Below, one piece after another: positions 35,955 to 46,134 of a stretch of DNA of 64,000 nucleotides (its first letter is position 1; each line of letters opens with the position of its first letter). The stretch comes from Lingula anatina (taxonomy: Eukaryota > Brachiopoda > Lingulata > Lingulida > Lingulidae). Below the pieces are notes generated by a model, which saw only the letters and a list, made by a program, of their open reading frames with translations, was not told where the DNA came from and did not search any database. The stretch lies in NCBI RefSeq assembly GCF_001039355.2, contig NW_019774447.1, forward strand, positions 440,877-504,876. The letters are read 5' to 3'. The translations under genes were made by a program, and so were the position numbers.

Positions 35955-36225
35955 TATTTTGTAATGTTTAGAGATTCGTAATTGTTAACGTTAGTTAACT
36001 AGTATGTTATGTTTAGAGATTTATAATTGTTAACGTTAGTTAACTAGTATGTAATGTTTAGAGATTCGTAATTGTTAACGTTAGTTAACTAGTATGTAAT
36101 GTTTAGAAATTCGTAATTGTTAACGTTAGTTAGTTAACTAGTATGTAATGTTTAGAGATTTATAATTGCAATTGTTAACGTTAGTTTAGTTAACTAGTAT
36201 GCAATGTTTAATGATTCATAATCGT
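35955..36225. repeat. 45-bp tandem repeat in the BEL 3' non-coding region
   Basis: Five to six units of GTAATGTTTAGAGATTCGTA followed by ATTGTTAACGTTAGTTAACTAG start near 35961, 36006, 36051, 36096, 36143 and 36200. Each contains palindromic GTTAAC..GTTAAC. The array lies between the pol stop and the 3' LTR. Confidence 0.9.
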
Positions 36226-36371
36226 AAGTGTTAAAGGTAGTATTGTTGCTTGACAAGCATCTGACATTAAATATCTTTAAAATATTGTTATATGCTGACA
36301 TTAAATAGCTTATGAGAATTTCAAGTTTGTGGAAAATACAATTTTATGTAAATGTGTATTTTGAGGAGCCA

Positions 36372-36789
36372 TGTAACAGTAACTACGCATGCGCTTCTCT
36401 TGTATATTGGATCCGATAGTGCTGCCACGTAGTGTCACTTAGCTTTTACTTGACGGCGGCACGCGTCCGACGCTCTTAGAAGGTTTAGGCCCCAAACGAG
36501 GAAAATCAAGATTTAATCTTTCATTATATTATTATTTTTATTAGGAATCAAAACTTTGAAGTTATCGTCTCGATTTACAAGTTGTTTATCACTCAATTTC
36601 AGAATTATTGTTAGTTTAAGAAGTTTCCATGTCAGCGTATGTGTTCGTAGGACTACATGTATGTTTTATGTTTATTTTAGTTCCACGGGAATAATATTTC
36701 GTCGGAACCGAATGGGAATAAAGATTTTACCACCAACTTGATGCAGTTTTTATTATTTATTTATTTATTTAAAGACGCGTGCTGCTACA
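36372..36789 (+). mobile_element. BEL 3' LTR, complete (418 bp)
   Basis: Begins TGTAACAGTAACTACGCATG after GAGGAGCCA and ends CTGCTACA. Its last 397 bp match the 5' LTR except at three positions (in CGAGGWAAATC, ACCAYCAAC and GATSCAG). Confidence 0.93.
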
Positions 36790-38670
36790 GCGGTGTCTGT
36801 GTTTATCATAAAATAATAATATATTTTGATCACTGTGTTATATCTGTGTTGTTACTACTGTATGTGTCTGCATATATTCATTATTAATGATATGATTTCT
36901 GATTTCAGCCCAGACAAAGTTATGTTTCTGGATTATCATCTCACTGAGGACAGCTAAACTCATCTGATCACTACCAAGAACTAAAATGTGGCAGCTTAAG
37001 TACAGGTCTGTGTAATAATGATATTACTATACTGGTGATTCTCTTCAGTCCCCCTTTTGAACACCACTTACTTTAATATATGTTCAGAGTGAAAAGGGTT
37101 AATGTGAACTTTGGGGGGGGGGGGGTGAGCAAAAATCTGTCAGTTTTTCAGATTGACAAAATTTCATGTATACCTTCTGATGCCTGTGCACTGTATGTGT
37201 GTGTCTGATATTTTGATCACTGTGTATGTCTGTTTTATCGCTATATGCGTTTATCATAATATAATAATATATTTTGATCACTGTGTGATATCTGTGTTGT
37301 AACCAATGTATGTGTCTCCATATATTGGTTATTTATGATATGTTTTCTGATTTTAGCACAGATGAAGGTGTGTTTTCTGGATTATCATCTCACTGAGGAC
37401 AGCTGACAACATATGGCAGTTTCAGCACAGGTCAGTGCAACAATGATATTACTATACTGGTGATTATCTTCAGTCCCCCTTTAGAACACCATCACTATAT
37501 ATATATATATATATATATAATATCTGGAATATTATCATTTAGTAAAAGTGTCACTTAGATCCCACTTATAGTTTTATATATGTTCAAAGTGAAAAGGGTT
37601 AATGTGAACTCATAGATGGAATGAGGGGGGTGCTGGTGAAAAATCTCTGTCAATCTTTTTAAGTCTTTATATAAACAAATTTTCATTGTTACATTCTAAT
37701 GCCAGTGCACTAGCTGTCTGTTGTGACACAGTATGTGTATGTATATATTCTGATAACTGTGTATGTCTGTTTTGTTGCTGCAGTGTCTGTGTTTATCATA
37801 AAATAATAATATATTTTGATCACTGTGCTATATCTGTGTTGTTACTACTGTATGTGTGTGCATTTATTTTCATTAATGATATGTTTTCTGATTTCAGCCC
37901 AGATGAAAGTGTGTTTTCTGGATTATCATCTCACTAAGGACAGCTGAACTCATCTGATCACTGTCAAGAACTACAACATAAGGCAGTTTCAGCACAGGTC
38001 AGTGCAACAATGATGTTACTATATTGGTGATTCTCTTCAGTCCCCATTTGAACATAGTTATGTTTCTGGATTATCATCTCACTGAGGACAGCTAAACTCA
38101 TCTGATCACTACCAAGAACTAAAATGTGGCAGCTTAAGTACAGGTCAGTGTAATAATGATATTACTATAGTGGTGATTCTCTTCAGTCCCCCTTTTGAAC
38201 ACCACTCACTTAAATATATGTTCAGATAGAAAAGGGTTAATGTGAAATTGAGGTGGGGGGGGTTGGAGCTGAGCAAAAATCTGTCAGTTTTTCAGATTGA
38301 CAAAATTTCATGTATACCTTTTGATGCCTGTGCACTGTATGTGTGTGTCTGATATTCTGATCACTGTGTATGTCTGTTTTATCGCTATATGCGTTTATCA
38401 TAATATAATAATATATTTTGATCACTGTGTGATATCTGTGTTGTAAGTAATGTATGTGTCTGCATATATTCATTATTAATGATATGTTTTCTGATTTCAG
38501 CCCAGATGAAGTTATATTTCTGGATTATTATCTCACTGAGGACTGCGAAACTCATCTGATCACCTTCCAGATTGAACTACAACATGGCAGCTTCAGCACA
38601 GGTCAGTGCAACAATGATATAACTATACTGGTGATTCTCTTCAGTCCCCCTTTTTACACCACCACTATAC
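36790..38670 (+). repeat. Exon-like repeat array, block A
   Basis: Units of ~450-600 bp share GAAAAGGGTTAATGTGAAC, a G-run, TTTTGATCACTGTGT, an acceptor-like TTTTCTGATTTCAG, a ~75-100 nt core (GATGAAG..TTTCTGGATTATCATCTCACTGAGGA...) and a donor-like CACAG/GTCAGTGCAAC. Cores start near 36907, 37358, 37900, 38047 (fused, lacking the acceptor) and 38501. Most have an in-frame TGA/TAA or a frame change, so they are unlikely to form a working gene. Relatives occur at 44.4-45.4 and 55.5-60.05 kb. The unit may be a decayed multi-exon gene array or a satellite-like repeat that captured an exon. Confidence 0.8.
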
Positions 38671-41124
38671 ATATGTGACCCATCATGACAAAATCAGGGA
38701 TAATTTTGATATTTATATATCTTTAAAAACTAAAAGATGTCCTCTGTAAAATGATGTAAATAATATTTCTGTACCTTTTAAATTGTTTAAGTTATTGAGG
38801 TTTATAATCGAAGGTATTAGTGGTAGCCATTTTGAGAGAACGGCCATTAAAAATCCACTTGTTTCTTTAAATAATTTTCCTTAGCAACCATCCTTTTTAT
38901 AAGGTAAAAATCTCACACAGAGTTTTTTTCCTTTTGGAGAAATGATACTAAGACAATTTATATCCACAAGACAAAAGCACCATTTTATTTCTATATGTGT
39001 GGTGATATGGGGGGGAGGGGGTCTTGAATTTAAACCATTCAGTGGAGAGAGATGGGTAACATGCATAATTTAAGCAATACCTCAGTAAACATATTCTTTA
39101 TTACAATATTTTAAAAATCAGATACATTTTATGTGAAACAAACACTCTGATAACAAAATTACATGTGATCATACCTACATTTTCACTTAATACATAATCT
39201 TGTCTCTTTGAAATCCAAGTTGAATTTGCTATCAAAAACTGTCACTTACAGATAAATGCACTACACTTCATTTCATTACAAATCATAGATTTAGTGAATT
39301 TCATTTGCTTCAAAGAGCTGTCAATGACAAAAACAGAGTATTTATTTTAAGAACAGTTGAAATATTTTCACACAAGTGTGCAACAAATGCAAAACATTTA
39401 AAAATGCTCAGGTCGGGTGACAGGCTGTAAACAAGATGACACAATTTCTTGGTTTAAAGCTAAGAGTAAAATACAACACATTAGCAACAGTTCAGATCAA
39501 CACTGTCCTAATTTACTTGAGCCACATAAAATATGGAATTATGTCATACATGTACCCTTTCAGTTAGGGTTTGGGCAAACAACATCCTTTTGGTACTCCC
39601 TGACAAATTGCCTGATATTCTGATACAGATAAAGTTTACGTTCATAAGAAAGTCCAGGGGGTTCAATTCTCTCTGGCATATTTTGCAGCTGCGCATGTTG
39701 TTCTACTGATGTCAAGTCCACATGAAGTTCATCTTCAGCCAAAGATGATTTGTAAAAGACGCGGCCTGGGTTAGTGGCTGAAAACCGCATATGTGATATT
39801 TTTTTATCCCCGTCAGCTGCTTACACACAGGGTTAAAGTATGCCTGCCAATTGTACGTGGGAACATGTACAATGCCATTCTCCTGTCCAACAAGCTGAGG
39901 AATGTTCACTTTAGACACTGGTGTACTTTCTCTCACCACTGAACACAAATCATTCAAACATGACACTTCAGATCTTCGAAAACATTTCTTTAAGAGACCA
40001 AAACACCAATCTGGGGCAAATTTTGTGTGGCCTGGAGGCATAAAGTTAAGTGTAACCTCTGTGTGCATGCCTCTCATAACTCGCCAACAAAAATAATATA
40101 AAACATATCTGTTTTTGTTTTGACCTGAACAATTATCACAATGCAGGTGGACACTCTTCTCTCCCAGGCCAAATGTCTCAAAAAAGTGATGCAAAAAACT
40201 AATAACAGCATTTGAACCTTTAGAGCAATTGACACTTTCATCAATTAGATAATTAACCTGTTGAGGCAGTGCCTCACAACAGATACCGAATATGGCACAT
40301 TTCCTTGGTGTTAAAAAATAAATTGGTCCTGGTTGTGCAGCATTGCTGGGATAATGCAACTGTTGGGCAAAATCAAAAGAATAGTGCATAGTGAAATCTT
40401 GAGCATTTGGAGGAGTATGCTGCAGCTGACGGATACCTTGTTGTGCCACAGTATCCTTAGACTGCTGTACTTGGTTCCTGTAGTGCTGCCTTTCTGCATC
40501 AACCTGGCTAAGGTGCAGCTATTGCAGTTGTACCAATAGAAACTTTTCCTCCAATGGGAGGTTAGCACTTCTAAATATACGTGTATTGTTACTCTGACAT
40601 TTCCAGCATAAATCTGTCATGGGCCGTGCTACAACAACATACGGGCAGAGCTGTAGCCATAATGTGCAGAAGGTTGAACATGCGGCTTTCCGGTGTCCTG
40701 CAATATATAGAATATAATATACAAATATGGTAGACCTACTTAAGATGGTAATGCTATCAAACCAGCTGGCAATTGAGAGAACTTTTAAAATTTCACTTTC
40801 ATTTTTCCCTTATAAAAATGCTGAAAAAATATTTTAAACACCTCTTGGCTGAAACATAACAGAATTTTATCAAATTCATCACAACTTGATAGTTTTCCAC
40901 ATTATAAAAATTATAAAGTTTATGATTGACTTGTTTTTTTTTTACAAATCAATGACTCTAATGAAAAACATTTGATTTATAAAATGAATTATATAAAAAT
41001 GATATGTCAAAGTCTCAAAATACCTGCTCTGTTTGCACTTTCTACATAATCCCTGTACACTCTACTCTTTGGATGACTGGAGGGCAAGAGTAGGATGTCA
41101 TCTCTTTTAAAACCTGGCCCCGTA

Positions 41125-41984
41125 TGCACAAAAAATCCTTATCTTAAGTGAAAAATTCTCCTTAACTTCATAAGAAAATTCTTAGCTGAGGAAACCCCTT
41201 AAGTGGTATGCACAAAGTACCTTAAGAATTCCCTAAGCCAAGAATTTTCTCAAATAATAGGAATTTACTCAACTCTGTAGGATTTCTCTTATGTGTTGAG
41301 CTATGTTTAGCCTGTGCATTGACCAATAGAATTACCTGTTACAATAGCTCACACTGGGGAATTCCTGGGGAATCCATGTTTGAAGGAATCCTTTACTTGG
41401 ATATGATAGGCCTATCAGTTATTATTAGAAGAGTTGAGGTATCAATTGTGTAGGCCAAGAAGTTGTAACTTCTTGTGTAGGCCTAGTATTCTTCATACTC
41501 TGACAGAAAAAGAGGCATGTCATCCAATCCCCAGACCCAACACTAATAATAATAATCCAGTGACATAATTACATTTTAATAAAAAGGTTTTATCTCTATT
41601 GGCTGATACATGTGCACCCATCTCCCCTATCGGTGATAATTCTGTAAAAAGGCCCCATAAAAAATATTAGTTTACCATCATTGTCACCTGCAAGAAGTGA
41701 TTCAGTAGGGCGTATTTTTTGCTCATACAAAAACACATTGGATTTAACCAACGATGCCCTCCGGACCGTCATTACATACACTAAAACATGGAACGTGCCA
41801 TGAGCAAAGCTAGTAGTAACATAAATTGCAGTGAGAGGCACTCCTAGAACAGGGAGAGTGTTTTTGTGCATGAGGTGCACATTTGATGGGGAAAATTTAC
41901 ATTATAATTTTTTTATGTGAGCAGAAAAAGTAATGCGGCCGGGGATGATAAAGTAACATTTTTTCATGGGCCCTAAAAAAGTAC
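41125..41984. mobile_element. Insertion between exons 3 and 4 of the DUF7869 gene, MITE-like
   Basis: In this family the PGR and PGFKRDD motifs are normally adjacent, but here ~860 bp separates them. The intruding DNA starts on the plus strand with GGCCCCGTATGCACAAAAAA and contains several CTTAAG motifs. Its other side is ...CATGGGCCCTAAAAAAGTAC. GGGCC-type ends recall PIF/Harbinger MITEs, but the inverted ends match poorly and no clean target duplication is seen. A 94-codon minus-strand frame (41596-41880) in it is unrecognised. An ordinary intron is the alternative, but the joins I tried do not keep the family's frame. Confidence 0.4.
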
Positions 41985-42921
41985 TCTTCCTGGAAAGCTT
42001 ACTGCATGGTCTTCTGCATACTGAGCAATGAAGTGCTTTACATGGTCAGTATCAGCATGGGACAGGGAGGCCGTATTGGACTTACGTCCACCAGATTTCA
42101 GACTCCTTGGTACCAGACCATTTTGTTTGATGTGATTCTGAAGTGCCTGTAGGTGGTCCTTGCTCATCCTAGGAAAAAAATTGTCAAATGTTAAACAGTT
42201 TATCTTGTCACTTTAAACACATATTAAACACACTTGCGGCATGGAATGAAATTGATCTAAGCACTGCCACTAAATACAGATTGAAGTTTAATTCATTTAT
42301 TGTGTGAAATGGCTTTCTTGTCCTGTTTTGTATACTGTTAATCTTCACATATCACATGAAGAAAGATACAACACTGTTTTATGAAAGGACAAATTCTAGG
42401 AGTTTTAAGACTTATGAATGAATGAAAAAAAATCCACGTTATCTTTGAACAGGCATGATGCAAAATAATTAACTGTGCTTATAACACTTAACAAAATTAA
42501 AAGAATATACTTATCAAGTAAACAATACTTACTAAAACTTACAAAACAAAACTGGATGCAAAATTTTCAAAAACAGTTACTCTGTAATATAACAGACAAA
42601 AACATCATTCTGCAAAGTTATTAAAAACATGAAACATAAATCTGCAAATTTAAGTTCAAACTAAGGATTAATAATGGTTTTAATACCAACAAACAATTTA
42701 TGTAGAACAAACTCACTGATTGAAAGCAAAGCAAAAAAAACTTCAGCAAATTATGTAACATCCAAGCATTATTCAAACTTTTCTTTAGTTTAACTTACCT
42801 TCCAAGTAAATATCTAAATGCCACTGTAGAAACTTGTCTACCCATATAACTATATTTACATCTTGACCTCTGTCGAACTTTTTGTTCCTTCCTTCTTCTA
42901 CAAACAGTAGTTGGCCCATCC

Positions 42922-43474
42922 TCAGGCCTACCCAACTACCAGACTCGGCACCTAAGGATCCTGAATTAACCGGTATATCGGACCACGCTACCCGTTTTCA
43001 AGGTGTGTGTCAGATCGCATTTCGGAGTATCATCCCCCAGAGCAAATTTTGTAGCACGACTGCGGGCTCATCCACGCTCGGCTGAACAACCTTAAACTGT
43101 ACTCTTACTTTAGAGTACTCTATTTTATTGTCTCTATGGGGATATATGGGGACTTTACGACATTCGGTTTGAATGTTTTAACCACTTTTGACAGGGCTTT
43201 TTTGCATTGTATTAGATTAATGTGGCAGTCTAAGGTTCATCTAGGTGGCTTTCAAAATTATGCACCCGGTTTTAAAATCATATAGCGATTTTACGACAAT
43301 CGTTTACTATCCAATCAAGGTGACAGCCGAGCATGTCAGGGCTCATCCTGTCGGTGTTCTGGCTGATACTCCGAAATGCGATCTGACACACACCTTGGAA
43401 ACGGGTAGTGTGGTCCGATATACCGGTTAATTCAGGATCCTTAGGTGCCGAGTCTGGTAGTTGGGTAGGCCTGA
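42922..43474. mobile_element. 553-bp foldback element with ~112-bp TIRs inside exon 2
   Basis: Arms starting TCAGGCCTACCCAACTACCA (42922-43033 and 43363-43474, inverted) are about 98% identical. TCC flanks both sides (42919-42921 and 43475-43477). Removing the element with one TCC restores an open exon, so it inserted after the gene. The ~330-bp loop is non-coding. A 3-bp duplication is compatible with several DNA-transposon groups; I do not assign one. A diverged single arm is at 23156-23345. Confidence 0.88.
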
Positions 43475-44833
43475 TCCTGAATAGAGGCACTTATCAGGCC
43501 CAAGATCAACATGTCCCTTGCATCAGTAATATTGACCCCATTATCTTCAACAACAATTTGAAACATTACATGAAAACAATCGATAAGAGTAATTCACCAA
43601 CCCGATCTAACTCCAAACCGTCACCCCCTGGGCCTAAATTTAAAGCCAAATCTCAATGAGGTGGTGCCAACAATCGATAGGTGACTGTACAACTATGAAA
43701 ACTACCCACAACAAAAAAATAATACACATTACCATCTCATTTGCCGCCCTCATTTGATTAAAAAGTTTTTATGTGCCTACCTCTGTCCATGTCTTGAAGA
43801 GACAAATGAATCGCTTCAATTTCTTCTAACGAAAATTGAGTTATACACCCACGTCTTCTATCCTCCCCCTCTGCCACACCAACTTTAAGGTTGCAATTAC
43901 ATGAAAATTGCAAGCGCATGTCTGCCTGATGCTCACAGTCTACACTTCCCTCCACGTGTACTATCTCGCCATTTTCCGAGTCACTGTCAGTATCTGAACA
44001 TTCATGTGAATCGTCATGTGAATTTATTGGTTTAAACTTAAATTTGTTTACTGCCGAACTGTTGTTGCTGGCGGAAGTGGAGACATCTTTATGGAATATT
44101 AATTAACATATTGTGCTAGTTGAGATTCAGAGCTTTTTAATGATATGCGACACAATCGGGACCGAAGTGTAGTAAATACGATCTTGTATGACTGAAATTG
44201 AACAATTCAGGCAAAGAAATGGGTCACAAACATGGTGTATGTTACAAAAAAGCACAATATTTATCACTTTCTGAGCTGTTCTGGATAAAATGCTTCTAGC
44301 ACATGCTAAATTAATGTTTTATAAACCAGTTTCTACCAAAAATGCAAAATCACCAAAATTGACCCTGTGCGTGATTTTCACCTGTATTGAAAAAAGGCCA
44401 GCTGCCACTTATCCCTGATTTTGTCATGACGGGTCACATATGTCATGTATGTGTCTGGAATATTATCATTTTGTAAAAGTGTCACTTAGATCCCACTTAG
44501 TTTAATATACCTGTATGTTCAAAGTGAAAAGGGTAAATGTGAACTCATAGATGGAATGAGGGGAGTGCTGGTGAAAAATCTCTGTCAGTCCTTATAAATC
44601 TTTATATAAACAAATTTTCATTGTTACATTCTAATGCCAGTGCACTAGCTGTCTGTTGTGACACAGTATGTGTATGTATATATTCTAATTACTGTGTGTG
44701 TCTGTTTTGTAGCTGCAATGTATGTTTTTATCATAAAATTATAATATATTTTGATCATTGTGTTATATCTGTGTTGTAACTACTGTATGTGTCTGCATAT
44801 ATTCATTATTAATGATACATTTTCTGATTTCAG

Positions 44834-44928
44834 CCCAGATGAAGTTGTTTCTGGATTATCATCTCACTGAGGACAGCAAAATTCATCTGATCACCTTAGA
44901 GAACTACAACATGGCAGCTTCAGCACAG
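44834..44928 (+). CDS. Best-preserved exon-like core of the repeat family
   Basis: The acceptor TTTTCTGATTTCAG is followed by 95 nt and a donor CACAG/GTCAGTG. This copy, unlike most, is open throughout. It reads QMKLFLDYHLTEDSKIHLIT, then LENYNMAASAQ. The block C cores at 57108-57190 and 59773-59853 are open too (FLDYHHTEDSRNDLNLAASA-type). Several sister copies carry a TGA at the same place, after the Ser/Cys of ED(S/C). The peptide is unrecognised. I treat it as a candidate or former exon only. Confidence 0.35.
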
Positions 44929-44990
44929 GTCAGTGCAACAATGATATTACTATACTGGTGATTCTCTTCAGTCCCCCTTTTGAACACCAC

Positions 44991-45045
<55 letters not shown>

Positions 45046-45079
45046 CTGGAATATTATCATTTTGTAAAAGGGTCACTTA

Positions 45080-45305
45080 CACCCCATTTCCATAGATTTT
45101 TAGATCGATCTATCCCTGTGGGGAGTCTCACTAGATTACTGTCAGCTTGGCCGGCTTAAGCGTCTGTCCCGCCTACTAAAAGCTGTAAGGGGGTAATTTA
45201 CTATGGTGCCCACTCGGTTGACTGCAATTTAGCGTGAACCCCCAGGGGGTTAGGTCGATCTAAATCTTAATCTTTAGATCGATCTAAATCTCTGGGAAAG
45301 CACCC
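45080..45305 (+). mobile_element. Palindromic MITE, copy 2
   Basis: Ends carry AGATTTAGATCGATCTA and ATAGATTTTTAGATCGATCT in inverse orientation. Next inward are CCCTGTGGGGAGTCTCACTA and its partner GCGTGAACCCCCAGGGG. TA flanks both sides (45078-45079 and 45306-45307). A sister unit at 44490 shows the uninterrupted site (GTCACTTAGATCCC), supporting insertion at TTA/TA. It is non-coding. Confidence 0.8.
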
Positions 45306-45359
45306 TAAGATCCCACTTAGTTTAATATATATTCAAACTGAAAAGGGTTAATGTCGAAA

Positions 45360-45450
45360 TTTAAGGGTGAAACGGCGTTGGACGGAGACTTTGCTGCCTT
45401 GGCGGAGGACTGCGCTCTCTAAGTGCTTTTCTAGTTAGGTCATGTAATAA
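45360..45450 (+). mobile_element. SINE-like 3' tail
   Basis: Contains GCCTTGGCGGAGGACTGCGC followed by TCTCTAAGTGCTTTTCTAGTT and an AATAAATAAAAATGAAATAA tail. I recognise this motif as the conserved end of a short interspersed repeat that is widespread in invertebrate genomes, but cannot name the family securely. It sits exactly where block B stops. Confidence 0.45.
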
Positions 45451-45485
45451 ATAAAAATGAAATAAGACCAGATGAGAAAAAGGAC

Positions 45486-45870
45486 GTGTTAATGTCACCA
45501 CCAATATTGGTATATCCAGATATGTTTTGCAAGTTAACATTAACAACGGAAGCACCTACTTCTGCTATATGTTATATTTTAGGTCAAAAGAATGACAATA
45601 ATCATGATAGGGTTATTGTGTTTGGAGGGAGATCTTTAAACAATGTGGAAAAGAACTACACAATTCACGAGTTAGAATATTTATCAGTAATTGAAGGGAT
45701 AAAGCAATTTCTTGGTTGCAAAAGGTTAAACATACATCTGGCAGGCTTATCAGATGGTCATTAAAATTACAAGGCCTAGATTTTGAAATAATTCACAAAC
45801 CTATTAATAAGACGTTACAAGGAAGACATAAAAAAAACGTAGAAATTAAAGATGAGGATGCTATAATCTA
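45486..45870 (+). pseudogene. Gypsy RNase H domain, frameshifted
   Basis: Landmarks in order: PPILVYPDMF, a TTEAP...ICYILGQ strand, VIVFGGRSLNNVEKNYTIHE, then after a frame change near 45745 GRLIRWSLKLQGLDFEIIHK. This is the C-terminal RT boundary and the RNase H of Ty3/Gypsy pol. The second Asp-containing strand (the usual TDH box) is eroded at the frame change. Coding then stops, and integrase is not found downstream. Confidence 0.8.
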
Positions 45871-46134
45871 TTAAGAGAAGAGTTTACGTATAAAATTTCA
45901 AATGACTAGAGATAACAGACACAATAAATAAAATGAAAAAGGTATGCCAAAAAAAAAAAAAAGGAAAATGTATAATTTTGGGAATACCAGCCATGCAGCT
46001 TAACTGAACCCTAAATGATATCCGGATATCTGTTTTGCCTATCTATTCTATCTCTTATGTTTCTTCTCTTTTTCTTAGATGAGGATAAGTTGAGCAGCAT
46101 GCATTGTAAACCAAGGGTATTGACCTTCAGAAGA

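Larger units (their letters stand above)
28517..36789 (+). mobile_element. BEL/Pao LTR retrotransposon, near complete
   Basis: Two LTRs (28517-28913, truncated; 36372-36789) enclose a gag-protease-RT-RNase H-integrase coding region in the BEL/Pao order. The shared 397 bp of LTR differ at only three positions, so insertion was recent relative to the other elements here. The pol region is nevertheless broken in at least three places (stop/frame change at 32791-32890, frame change near 34900, in-frame TAG at 35480-35482). The 3' flank resumes the exon-like repeat family (TGTCTGTGTTTATCAT...). The 5' flank does not, so no target duplication can be matched. Confidence 0.92.
39560..44090 (-). pseudogene. 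DUF7869-family probable transposase, five exons, broken
   Basis: Exons on the minus strand: 1, open from ~44090 to 43781 (acidic leader, CNCNLKV cysteine pair, donor GACAGAG/GTAGGC); 2, 43544-43478 plus 42918-42799, interrupted by the foldback element; 3, 42168 to ~41985 (HIKQNGLVPRSLKSGGRK, then HAVSFPGR); 4, ~41122-41024 (PGFKRDDILLLPSS, donor GCAG/GTATTT); 5, 40697-39560. Exon joins 1-2, 2-3 and 4-5 keep phase. Exon 5 holds ARPMTDLCWKCQ, SFDFAQQ, HLHCDNCSGQNKN and PPGHTKFAPDWCFG, whose three Asp could be an RNase H-like D,D,D set. It ends ...DVVCPNPN. Breaks: TAG at 40519-40521, a 2-nt shift near 39785, and no in-frame ATG seen for exon 1. The family name is from memory. Confidence 0.8.
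38675..44437 (-). mobile_element. DNA transposon encoding a DUF7869-family protein
   Basis: The ends are 29-bp inverted repeats, GTGACCC(A/G)TCATGACAAAAT and on through CAGGGATAA, at 38675-38703 and 44409-44437, differing at one position. ATAT flanks both sides (38671-38674 and 44438-44441). The surrounding DNA is one exon-like repeat array, so the element has split a pre-existing unit at its AT-rich segment. Inside, a five-exon minus-strand gene occupies 39560 to about 44090. The left ~880 bp is non-coding. Two later insertions (42922-43474 and roughly 41125-41984) lie within the gene. Confidence 0.85.
44442..45354 (+). repeat. Exon-like repeat array, block B
   Basis: Continuation of block A beyond the transposon. 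It contains one full unit (GTCACTTAGATCCCACTTAG ... core ... CACAG/GTCAGTGCAAC), a (TA)n run at 44995-45043 and part of a second unit split by the MITE at 45080-45305. It ends abruptly at ~45354 (GGGTTAATGT/CGAAATTT), where different repeat DNA begins. Confidence 0.8.

Noticed and set aside
28680-36741. Identical 61-codon frames at 28680-28865 and 36556-36741
   Set aside because: Both lie inside the BEL LTRs and duplicate each other; there is no sign of a protein.
42882-43659. Frames at 42882-43085 (+), 43278-43490 (-) and 43408-43659 (+)
   Set aside because: The first two are translations of the two arms of the foldback element. The third crosses its edge into the antisense of exon 2 and the intron.
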